A stretch of 53,145 nucleotides of DNA from Asterionellopsis glacialis (lineage: Eukaryota; Bacillariophyta; Plagiogrammaphyceae; Rhaphoneidales; Asterionellopsidaceae). The DNA is taken from positions 34,846-87,990 of the forward strand of contig WKLE02001684.1 in assembly GCA_014885115.2 (NCBI GenBank), written 5' to 3'. This document shows positions 20,219 to 29,030 of this stretch, piece after piece. A program made the position numbers and the translations under genes. The notes below the pieces were generated by a model. The model was given only the letters and a program-made list of their open reading frames with translations. It did no database searches and was not told the DNA's origin. Within the stretch, counting starts at the first letter, position 1, and each line of letters begins with the position of its first letter.

Positions 20219-21144
20219 TTGCACAAACCTCTTCTTTCGCACTTTCGTTTCTGTGCCTTACTAATGTAAAGCTAACACGAACAAAGCTGAATGAAACATA
20301 CAAGATATATTCTTCTGTTTGCCAGACGTCTATGATACGTAGAACCAATGCCGGCTTCTTTGGGAACAGAAATAATAAGACAACAGCCAATCCCCTCAAG
20401 TTTACCCATCAAAACTCTCCCGATTTTTTTCTCGTTCACCTAACGGTACTTTCCACCCTCAAAAAAGTAGATTAGAGATCGAGATAGTAATGAATCAGTT
20501 TATTTCAAATATCCTTTTCGTGCTTCTAGGACTAGTTCTATTAGTTGGAGTTAATGCACTCCAACTTGCACTCCTCCAGGTTCGCCTTGCTGAACGACCT
20601 TCTCTTGGTAGTTTCTTCTACCCCCCCAGTAGAAGAAAGCGAGGAGTCCTACCTGTACGAGAATACGTACAGTAGTCCTACGTTTTCTACTGGAACCTTT
20701 AGAATTTTTAGAAAAGTTCTGTGCGCAAGCGAGTAAGTTCTCTTCTTGTGATCGCATCGACGTAATAGTGACGCAATGGAGACTCAAGGTGTCATAAAAA
20801 CGAGAACCCCATCATGATTCATGATTTCTTTTTCCGTTTTGGGGGGGAGATCTTTTGTTCCTCCTCTCTTTTTCCCTTCTTTCCACACAAAAGCATTACG
20901 TGGCTTTCCGTAGAGAATGGGACTTGACAACTTCAACGAATCTATTTCGTGCACAAAAAGGGAAGGTAAATATTCTTTGCACTATGTGACGTCGTCTCTG
21001 TTGACACCAAAAGAATATCTCTGATGGTTTGATCATCGACGAAGCCTTCTCATAAAATCAATTCAAATCGTACCAAACGAGAAACCAACCAACCAACGAA
21101 TCAGCAAACGAACTAGGACGTACAATAACAACAAAAACGAAAAG
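20219..21144. other. Divergent intergenic region with a strong hairpin
   Basis: This is the likely promoter region for the large minus-strand gene and the small secreted-protein gene. A 61-codon frame at 20490-20675 begins with a signal-peptide-like stretch (NILFVLLGLVLLVGVNA), but its second half overlaps a perfect hairpin, so it is not called as a gene. A G7 run lies near 20840. TGTGACGTCGTC near 20985 contains half of a CRE-like site. Confidence 0.45.
20612..20638. repeat. Perfect 10-bp hairpin
   Basis: TTTCTTCTAC at 20612-20621 and GTAGAAGAAA at 20629-20638 are exact reverse complements around a 7-base C-rich loop. The hairpin lies between divergent genes. It could be part of a foldback element or an RNA structure; function unknown. 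Confidence 0.6.
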
Positions 21145-21808
21145 ATGAAATTCGTATTTATTCTTCTTACAACAGCTGCAACATGCGCTGCCATAAAAAT
21201 GGATCCTACCTATGGCAACACAATGGATCCTGTTTTTCCATATGACTTTGGACTTCACAAGTATGTATAAATCGAAATTTTTTTCTATCCTGTATTGGAC
21301 CACAAAACAAATCTTGTTCCAAGTGCCAATCATTTTATCTTTATAGTACACTCATAGATATTGACTTGTGCTCTTTACAACTTTTATTCTCAGACCAAAA
21401 ACTATTCTCAAGAAGAAGGAAGAAGAACCGGCAGTAAAGCAAGTAAGCAAACGTACCCCCAAGGAGGAAGTTCCGTTGGTAGATGACTACGAAAAAGCCG
21501 AAGATTCTATTTTCCATGCGGTTGAGACAGCCGAGAAAGCAGTTCTTCATGGTCTGGAAAATGTCGAACATGCCGTTGAGGGTGCTTTGCGTGATGAAGT
21601 TGATACAATGTTTCATGAACTTCCAAAACATGAAGCGGGCGAAGGCACGGACATGAAGAAAGCAATGAAGAAACCAGCTTTCTCTCGGGGAAGGGGAAAG
21701 GATGGCGCAGACAAAAAGAAGGTGGAAGAAGTGGTTCATCACACTAGGCATTTCAAGGAAGGAGTAGAGGATGCTCTTAACTCAATGCTCGAAGGAAACA
21801 TGGAGTAA
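21145..21808 (+). CDS. Small secreted protein of unknown family (176 aa, 1 intron)
   Basis: Exons 21145-21260 and 21394-21808 are joined by a GTATGT...CAG intron of 133 nt in correct phase. The N-terminus MKFVFILLTTAATCAA is a typical signal peptide with cleavage expected after Ala 15-16. The mature protein is highly charged. It has Lys/Glu-rich stretches and a helical amphipathic part with a repeated theme (FHAVETAEKAVLHGLENVE, then AVEGALRDEVD, then a similar GVEDALNSMLEG at the end). No known domain is recognised. It is the parent of the decayed fragment at 2102-2224, which shows this locus has been duplicated at least once. Secretion is inferred from the leader. Confidence 0.75.
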
Positions 21809-22349
21809 CTCGTTGGCAAAGCTAAAGGAACACAAGCACTTTTCCTTTTAAGGCATGACTTTTGGATTTCAATCATCGGGTCAGGCATTTTATCCTTTTA
21901 TTTGTTTCGAACATGGCTCTCAAAATAGGGCATATACCCAGACTATCAGCTACCCGAAAGCCTTGTTTTATGTATTTTATATCCCAAAAACGGCAAGCTA
22001 AATATAAAGCCTATAGAGGCAATTTTTTCTTTCTTCATTCTTCTTCTTTTCATTTCTCTCCTTGAGAGTTGAATGAATGACTGATGACGGTTTTTATGCT
22101 GCAGTACGCGACCCTACCGAAATGGGGCTCTCCATAGTATAACCTAGTAATGACGCTCCGTCGTCCTTTTGCTAGAATGTCCCAAGTATCTTTGAAATTC
22201 AATACGCTAAAGAAATTGTTCAAATACGATCCCCTACATGTAGACAGCACAAATCAAAACTCCTCGTGAAATCACACTGTTTCCGTTGGTTAGGTATGCA
22301 TTGAGGTATGTTATTTACATTTAGTAATGTAATGGTATAAAATATTCCT
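21809..22349. other. Convergent intergenic region, no gene seen
   Basis: It lies between the 3' ends of the secreted-protein gene and the unknown gene on the minus strand. It begins with the UTR word GGCAAAGCTAAAGGAACAC, also present in the 2.1-kb fragment. The rest is AT-rich without recognisable features. Confidence 0.5.
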
Positions 22350-23630
22350 TCATGCTCCAGAAGTAATCCTACGAAGAGCTGGGATTTGTAAATCAATACT
22401 TCTTTCAATTTCTTTCCCATCAAGTGATCTTACACGTCTCATATCTGCTTTACCTCTTACCCGATTTTCTATTACCTCTAGAAGGAGCCATGATTCATCT
22501 TGAAGCAGAGCATGACTTTTACATCCGATATAATATGCATTGTAAATATCGTTGAACAAGTTTCGTTCTTGATCAAGATTAAGTATAGAATGTTCACATA
22601 ATAATCTCAAAGCCTTAATACAGAGATAGGTGTCGTGAGGCTTTGTTTCAGCCTTTTTAACTGCTCTTGAAAGCAACGTAATGATCATTGTCGACCTATC
22701 TTCTTTGACAAAGGCATCGAAACTGTCCGATTTACTAAGAACCTTCAACGCATTTGTGATCACATTAAGTGCCAAATTAAACATAACTGCCATTGTCTCA
22801 GCCAGATAGGGTGCATATCCTTCAACCATATCATCTTCATCTAAAAAAAAGTCGCATTCATCGTCGCTGTCCATATAATCTTCATATACTCCCTTGCCGA
22901 ACGTATTATCGCCCATGGTGCGACAAAAAAGAATGCTATAAATACTCTCCCGCAGTCGAGTGAATGAATCTACATTGCACAATACTGCTCTACCAACAAA
23001 AGCACATGTTTTTGTATTAATATGATCTGGATTTGTCATGATGCATAAATTCTTTAATGCAAGGATACGTGTATCGATGCGGTCAACCTCTAGTTGCTCT
23101 TGAGCAAGGGCAATTTCTCTTAAGACCCCTGTCTCGATATTGTTGATGGTACTTTTCGGGTAGCAATCAATTTTTTCTACCATTGGTTTAAATAGGTCTT
23201 TTGAGATCTGCATTTTGATTTCATTAGTATTGAAATTTCCATTGGCTGCCTGAAAAATATATTCTACGTACTTTTGAAAAGTAATGCTGCAACCTCTACG
23301 CAATTGGATTTCAACGATACAGTTGTTGGCGTCTGTAGACAACCAGAAGGACATGTACATCTCAATATTACAGAGCGTTAGCATGGCAACAGCAAGAGGA
23401 TCAGAGGAAAACTTGGCATGGATGCTCATGATTTTGAGACATGCTGTAATATTCCGGAGAATCATCGATAGTGAATGAGATCTCATTGAAAATATTTCAT
23501 TTGTTGCTTCCATTGGGTAAAAGGCAGGAGGCTTTTCCAGGTTTCCAGCGTTCTGCCATTCTTTTGGCAACGGCAGGAGATTTGCGTTACTTGATAACAT
23601 CGTTGACAAATTCTTTTTATTAAAATACAT
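22350..23630 (-). CDS. Unknown helical protein (426 aa)
   Basis: Single exon from ATG 23630 to the stop at 22350. No family is recognised. The sequence is rich in predicted amphipathic helices and leucines (ILALKNLCIMTN; CIKALRLLCEHS), which could form an armadillo/HEAT-like stack. An acidic loop (DSDDECDFFLDEDD) occurs in the middle. A short beta-looking segment (CIVEIQLRRGCSITFQKYVE) recalls small lipid- or kinase-associated modules, but too weakly to name. No signal peptide or membrane segment. AT-rich codon use resembles the neighbours, so the frame is very probably coding. Confidence 0.65.
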   Translation of the reverse strand: MYFNKKNLSTMLSSNANLLPLPKEWQNAGNLEKPPAFYPMEATNEIFSMRSHSLSMILRNITACLKIMSIHAKFSSDPLAVAMLTLCNIEMYMSFWLSTDANNCIVEIQLRRGCSITFQKYVEYIFQAANGNFNTNEIKMQISKDLFKPMVEKIDCYPKSTINNIETGVLREIALAQEQLEVDRIDTRILALKNLCIMTNPDHINTKTCAFVGRAVLCNVDSFTRLRESIYSILFCRTMGDNTFGKGVYEDYMDSDDECDFFLDEDDMVEGYAPYLAETMAVMFNLALNVITNALKVLSKSDSFDAFVKEDRSTMIITLLSRAVKKAETKPHDTYLCIKALRLLCEHSILNLDQERNLFNDIYNAYYIGCKSHALLQDESWLLLEVIENRVRGKADMRRVRSLDGKEIERSIDLQIPALRRITSGA

Positions 23631-23752
23631 GGTGTGCAGTTTTTGGTTCGCTGAAAAAATATGACCTCTTTCATCAAATCATATCACTAACAAGATTTCC
23701 TCAGTCGTGCTTTGCTTCGCGCTTGCTTCACCGTTTTTGAACTTGACTCCCG

Positions 23753-23881
23753 CACTCCCTAGCAATCGTAGGATTCCATGGAATCAAGATTCCATGCAAA
23801 CCGTAACGGACTCTTGGTACATATTCTATGTAGAAGTGTGGGCGTTGAAAAACACTTCTATTATACGATTGCTAGGGAGTG
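23753..23881. repeat. 129-bp foldback element with 18-bp perfect terminal inverted repeats
   Basis: CACTCCCTAGCAATCGTA (23753-23770) is the exact reverse complement of 23864-23881. Inside are a perfect 14-bp palindrome GATTCCATGGAATC (23772-23785) and a second hairpin, TAGAAGTGT (23831-23839) with ACACTTCTA (23852-23860). The whole could fold as a long basal stem carrying internal hairpins. No target-site duplication is evident next to the arms. It may be a MITE-like element or a structured RNA gene; sequence alone does not decide. Confidence 0.75.
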
Positions 23882-24218
23882 TAAAAATCTGCCTGTCTCA
23901 TCTTCGTTTTGACTTGTTTGCTTCAGGGGTCCTGGTCCCTGAGATTTTCAATCCTTCACCCCTCCATGTGAGGATTTGGCAGTTTTGAGGCTTGCGATAT
24001 TTCGAGCTATTTTGGGCATTTTTGGATCTTGGCGCGAAATCGGGGTCTGAGGGGTACGTTTTTCGTGGCAACGCGCCATAATATATTACTGTATAATTAT
24101 AATAATAGCCTGGTACATGCAGTATCGAATGTACGTCGCGTCCTATGGGACTGACTGCGAGAGACACAAGGATGAGTTGTGTACGAGTCCTCGTACTCTA
24201 CTCTGTCTGTATGAAACC

Positions 24219-24236
24219 AGCTTATCCGGATAAGCT
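24219..24236. promoter_or_regulatory. Perfect 18-bp palindrome (candidate dimeric factor site) followed by CACGTG
   Basis: AGCTTATCCGGATAAGCT is identical to its reverse complement. A CACGTG hexamer, the core recognised by bHLH/bZIP factors, lies a few bases downstream. Both sit about 330 bases upstream of the spermidine synthase ATG. The assignment as a regulatory site is inference. Confidence 0.35.
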
Positions 24237-24567
24237 CGACACGTGCCCGTTGAGAATTACTAGGTGAAAAAATTCTGAAATTTTCTTCTGCTGTAGACTA
24301 CAAGACTCATTCTCGCCACGAAGATACGTACCTGCCGAAAAAAAAAGCACACCGACTTTTTAAACCACCTGGAAAAACGAGAACAAAGAACTCCCTTCTG
24401 TGTGTCCACACTGGTATTAGAGTGCAAAAAAGAAATCCTTTAGATAGTATAGCATAGGTGTGAATCATTCATTGTTTCAATAGAGGACATTTACACAGTC
24501 TGATCTTTTTACATCTATGATAGTCTTCTAGATAATATAAAGTCAGCATTTTAGTGATTAAACAAAA

Positions 24568-26210
24568 ATGAAAGTTCAATCACTTTTGAATCTTCTTGAG
24601 TTGTTGGCAACTTCAACGAGAGATGCGTTCATCGATACTGGAATAACTACGAATTCATTTCAAAAGATTATTCTTGATAATGCGACTACCAATGATGCCC
24701 CTCTTCATGGTCGTCATCGTAATCGTCGTCTTCACGTACCACATTTTATGACCAACGATGATGATGAACAAATGCAAACACAAAAAACCCCTCAATTAGT
24801 AGAATGTGAAAGTGAAATCGGTTGGACACAAGTCATTGATGTCAAAAGTTCAGAACCATTGGTATCACATCAATCACAATATCAAAAAATTGAATTGTAT
24901 GAATCGAAACATTTTGGAAAAATTTTAGTATTAGACGATTTGTTACAATTAACAGAACATGATGCAGATTCCTACAATGAAATGATGGCACATGTACCAC
25001 TTATGCAACATACTAATCCTAAACGTGTACTAATTATTGGTGGTGGTGATGGACGCGTGTTACATGAAGTTTTAAAACATGATTGTGTGGAGCATGTAGA
25101 TATGGTGGATTTAGATAAGGATGTAGTTGATATTTGTCAAGAGCACTTTGCTTGGGGACATCAAAGTCAATTATATGATGATCCACGTGTCACATTACAT
25201 ATTCGAGATGGTGCATCATATGTAGAACAACAATCTTCGTCTACCTATGATGTTATAATACAAGATTCATCAGATCCATGGGAATATGATGAACAAACAG
25301 GTGAAAAAAGGTTATTGCCTGCACATGTCTTGTATACGTCTTCACATTTTCAAAATTTAAATCGTATATTAACGCCAAGGGGGATATTTAACTTACAAGC
25401 AGAATCCTTTCATATCCCGTCACGATTAGTTGACATTCAAGAAATGCGTCAAACAGCATTAAGACAAGGTGGATTTCAAAGTGCCAAATATGGTTCCATT
25501 ACGATTGCAACCTACAGTCCTGGACAAATTGGATTTCTACTTTGTGAAAAAGAACCAATGATACCAGAGGTGTGCAGCAATAATGAGGATGAAAGTGGCA
25601 ATGATCAGAAAGGCGAAGAAGAAAGAAAGATGTCACAAATTCAAGAACGATTTGACAGAATGAGATCCTCAAGTGACAAACGAACTACATATTACCAGCC
25701 AAAACTACAGCAAAGGTGAGTTAGTGCTTTTGTGTCCTACCAGGTACCGCCTTTTGTATTAATCAAATGTGAGTTGTGTTCACATTCCTTTTTATTCTGA
25801 CTCTTGCCTTGTTATCTCTCGAAAATATACGATAGTGCGTTTGATCTTCCTCTTTGGGTAGAGGAGACAATCTACAACGGGAAAAACCCAAAAGAACAAG
25901 AATGAGACTGGGGATCCAGCAAATTGATTTTACTGGGAAATGAATTGACAGCACGTTGTTCTTTACAAGCATACAATATCAACGCCTTTGACAGCTTACT
26001 TCGTACCTAGTAGTAGTGAGACTCAATTGAAACTTTCTAATATTAATACTGTAATATATATTATGCTTATTTTTCTCTCTACTGTGTAGGCGATTCTCCC
26101 AATATGGCTGCTCTCAAAATACTTTCTTGCGACTGCAAGTGCGACCTTCTCCTATTGTCGTCGTCTTGTTGTTAAAGACTTATCACGCATTGAAACGTAT
26201 CTACGATTGA
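24568..26210 (+). CDS. Spermidine synthase (422 aa, 2 exons)
   Basis: Exon 1 is 24568-25715 and exon 2 is 26090-26210, separated by a 374-nt GTGAGT...TAG intron whose phases join correctly. The enzyme moves an aminopropyl group from decarboxylated SAM to putrescine. Family signs are LYESKHFGKILVLDD (N-terminal beta sheet), SYNEMMAHVPL, and the nucleotide loop IIGGGDGRVLHEVLKH near residue 158, where GGGDGG of classical enzymes reads GGGDGR. VDMVDLDKDVVD and the active-site D-S-S-D-P near residue 233 follow. The spliced end restores TYYQPKLQQRRF, matching the family's Y-Y-x-P-x-x-H-x-x-x-F region except that His is Gln. The N-terminal 80 residues are extra and not clearly a targeting signal. 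A thermospermine synthase cannot be excluded. The intron holds one GTCCTACCAGGTA motif. Confidence 0.88.
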
Positions 26211-26423
26211 TTCGTGCAAAGTACAATAAGCGACAGAAGCGATGCAGCATTGCTGATCGCCCCCTCGGAGTCTAGAGAGAGATAGCAGCATTTGCCAGTT
26301 TACTGGTTTAATATAAATTTTCTCTAGATTAATAACTTTTCTTTTTTTGCGTTTCATTATGATGAGATGTAGGTCGTATATAAATGATGTATAGTGTGAT
26401 AGCACCGAAATTATGAAATTTTT

Positions 26424-27045
26424 TTACATGTGATACATGTTCATGTAATCTACAAACCAGTGCGCACTATGTTTTGCCTCACGTTCCTTTTTGACAGATT
26501 TAATGAAATGGTTGTCCGCAAGGTCAGGTTCAAGCTGTGCTAGTTCGCTGCGAAGCTGTAAGACGCGTTTTACAGTATCACGTCCCATCGCCTCTTTCTC
26601 ACAATCCTCTTCTTTAGGTTTCGCAAAATGACACTCTTCTTCATCAAGTTCATGCAGGTCTGAATTCGAAATAATCAATCAAGTAAGTAATCAGGAAAGA
26701 AAAGACCAAAACTTTGCGTCAAAAAGAAAACAAAATACAAAGCAACAACAACCAAAATGAAGAGTACTTACTCTTTACCAACATGTCAAGCTCTTCAACA
26801 TCACATTCTTTATCAGCGCAGTCAACAACGCGTTCCATGAAAGTTTTTTCAATCCATACAGGTTGAGTCTTAATTTTTGGGAAAGTTTCGGCTTCGTCTT
26901 TCTCAATCTCAATGTAGTACAAGGGCTTGGAACGAGGTTGAAACGTAGTACGTGGTGATGATGTCATGAATGCATCAATCCTATTGAAGGAAAGGAGAGC
27001 GCATGGCAACAAAAGCAAAGTGCAAATCGATAAGAGCTCCATCAT
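26424..27045 (-). CDS. Small targeted protein of unknown function (169 aa, 1 intron)
   Basis: Exons 27045-26772 and 26659-26424 are joined in phase by a 112-nt GTAAGT...CAG intron. The N-terminus MMELLSICTLLLLPCALLSF followed by DAFMTSSPRTT looks like a signal peptide plus A-F junction and Ser/Thr-rich transit peptide, as in diatom plastid precursors. The mature part is acidic and helical, with cysteine pairs (DCADKECDVEE; EEECHFAKPKEEDCEKE) and a C-terminus with Trp/Tyr/Met (HWFVDYMNMYHM). I know no domain that fits. It converges with the spermidine synthase gene, with about 210 bases between the stops. Confidence 0.65.
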
Positions 27046-27910
27046 CTTTTTGGGTGAGGTTTGCAAGAGAAGAGAGTTTAAATTGAGTTCGGATTCTTGA
27101 AAAAGGATTTCGAATTTTGTGTGACATCAACATCAACCATGAATCAGTAGTATCATAATATTATATAAAACTGACATCATCAATCAAGAAGTTACGAATC
27201 AAACAATTATCTCGTGTATCTACGACTTGATGTCAGGTACTCTAAAACTATACCAGTTAGTCAAATTAGATGAAAGTTCAGAACCCGATAGGCATTGTAT
27301 ACCAATCAATTTTTAAAAAATACCGGAGGTTTCATGACGCCCTAAAAAAAAGTTCTGATCATAAATATTTTTTTCCCACAATGATGTAGGAAAGCATTAT
27401 TATTTTGCGTTAGAGCACATTTTCGTGATAGTGATGCGAGGCAAATCTCTATGTATAAATGCCTCACATACTCACATAGAAGTACACAGCACTGTCAGAA
27501 TCCCAGAATCCTGGAGGTGGCACGTACGTACCGTGCCGTATGTTGTACGTACCAGGTGAAGACAGATACGACTCACTCGACTCGCCCGACTTTCCAGGCA
27601 CAGGGCATCTCTCAAAAATTCAAATTCAAATGTTGATGTTGCAACTTTTCACACAACTGATCAAAACGACAGTTTGAAGGTTCGTCTGAGACTGGCACAG
27701 CAGGGAAGGTCACGTTGGATCGACTTCTTCTGAACAAGATTATTGCCAAGCTATATCATAATATATCATACCGGTAGGCACTGCGCTACTTCTCATTGCA
27801 CAGTAGGACACAAGAAGAAAGTCGGTACGTTGTCTTTTCCTATTCTTTCGTTAAAGATACCCAATTCACCTTTAGTCGTAAGAACGGGTTGATACAACAT
27901 AATTGTCATC
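27046..27910. other. Intergenic region, no gene seen
   Basis: Divergent promoter region between the small targeted protein and the Csm1-like gene. It includes a CGTACCAGGTG word near 27549 belonging to the TACCAGGTA motif set, and the self-complementary stretch CACGTACGTACCGTGCC around 27522. No coding sequence is supported. Confidence 0.45.
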
Positions 27911-28780
27911 ATGACCATGAGTACTTCTCCTGACTTTGATAATTTCGATGAGAACAATTCTAGTTCTACATCAGTATGTACAAGAATGGCACTGTCCGAT
28001 AGTACCAATCTTCATACCAACAACAACCCTGTTGCAACGCAAGAAGAACAAGTAACGAAAATCGGCAGTAATATCAGCTCTCCTCCTTCTACTTCCCCCA
28101 AGAAGAATGATCTCAGAACAAACTCACAACAACCATGTGATGATGAAGAGAAAAACAATCATAATTATAATGATCCAGCGTATTGGCGAAATATGTTTTA
28201 TGCATTGCAAAAGGAACGTGTCACAGCAGCAGAAGCACAATACTATGCCCTTACAGCAGAAATATCTAAACGTGAAGAAGCTTTAAAGAACTATGCCATG
28301 TACCTTGAAGAAGAAGTAAAATCATTCAAGACGAAACAACAAACAAAGGAACAGGAAGTAACAAATCTTAAATTACAATTAGACGCCAAGTCTACAGAAA
28401 TAAGACAAAAAGAAAAAGAAATTGATCAATATCACATGATGACAGGGATGACTTTTATGACAACAACCGCGCCTAATTATGGCAGTATTAACAATGATAA
28501 AATGATGGTTGTCGAGGAACAGGAAGAAACCACCAAGCATGGTGTTATCGATTGTACTGTCGAAAATGAAGAAAAGAAGAGTTGTGCTCAATTTCGTATT
28601 TCACCAGTTAATGATGGAAATAACGAAAATAATGAATCCATAATGCTTTCAAGGTATGAACCCATTCAAGGTTGTGAGAAGCTCCCAACATTCTTACAAT
28701 CTGCCATTGAATTTGAAACGAAAGATTGTCCGTCATTGCTTCGAAATATTTTAAAGGGAGTTTTCCCTGACGACGAATAA
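27911..28780 (+). CDS. Coiled-coil protein with Csm1/Pcs1 (monopolin)-like C-terminal domain (289 aa)
   Basis: Single exon; ATG at 27911, with a second in-frame ATG two codons on. A disordered Asn/Ser-rich N-terminus (about 90 residues) is followed by a long coiled coil (roughly residues 95-180; EALKNYAMYLEEEVKSFK, LQLDAKSTEIRQKEKEID). The last 45 residues read RYEPIQ, LPTFLQSAIEFETKDCP and LLRNILKGVF. This resembles the end of the globular domain of Csm1/Pcs1, the monopolin subunit that cross-links kinetochores and organises rDNA: a Y-x-P, then L-P-x-x-L-x-x-x-I-x-F, then a C-terminal helix. Related RWD-type kinetochore proteins (Spc24/Spc25) are alternatives. The stop codon overlaps an AATAAA. 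The nuclear role is inferred. Confidence 0.6.
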   Translation: MTMSTSPDFDNFDENNSSSTSVCTRMALSDSTNLHTNNNPVATQEEQVTKIGSNISSPPSTSPKKNDLRTNSQQPCDDEEKNNHNYNDPAYWRNMFYALQKERVTAAEAQYYALTAEISKREEALKNYAMYLEEEVKSFKTKQQTKEQEVTNLKLQLDAKSTEIRQKEKEIDQYHMMTGMTFMTTTAPNYGSINNDKMMVVEEQEETTKHGVIDCTVENEEKKSCAQFRISPVNDGNNENNESIMLSRYEPIQGCEKLPTFLQSAIEFETKDCPSLLRNILKGVFPDDE

Positions 28781-29030
28781 AAAAGACTTTATTTCCTTTT
28801 CTTTCTTTTGGATATAATGGAGTTAGGGTTGTATGATCTTCGACAATCGTCTCAAGTAGTGCATAGTATCACATACTAAGGTCTATGGAATTGCAAAGTT
28901 TTAAAAACGGAGAATTAAAAGAAACAAATAACATGATTCGATTATTTTCCATACAATTTTTGTAAAAGAGTTTTATCCATTCTTATCACTCCTCCCATCT
29001 GCTTGTTGAAGATCTGACTTTTCGATCCAT
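28781..29030. other. Short convergent intergenic region
   Basis: 3' regions of the Csm1-like gene and the MsrA-like gene. Only AT-rich sequence with polyadenylation-like AATAAA at the start; nothing else seen. Confidence 0.4.

Larger units (their letters stand above)
23631..24567. other. Divergent promoter region rich in palindromes
   Basis: It separates the starts of the unknown minus-strand gene and the spermidine synthase gene. It contains the foldback element 23753-23881, a TACTGTA word at 24087-24093, an 18-bp perfect palindrome at 24219-24236 and a CACGTG hexamer just after it. No coding sequence was found. Confidence 0.5.

Noticed and set aside
20490..20675. 61-codon frame with a signal-peptide-like start
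   Set aside because: Only the first 25 residues look protein-like; the rest overlaps a perfect hairpin and has no family or neighbouring exon that extends it.
23707..23988. 93-codon frame across the foldback element
   Set aside because: The frame reads through an inverted-repeat structure and has no domain; the DNA symmetry is the better explanation.
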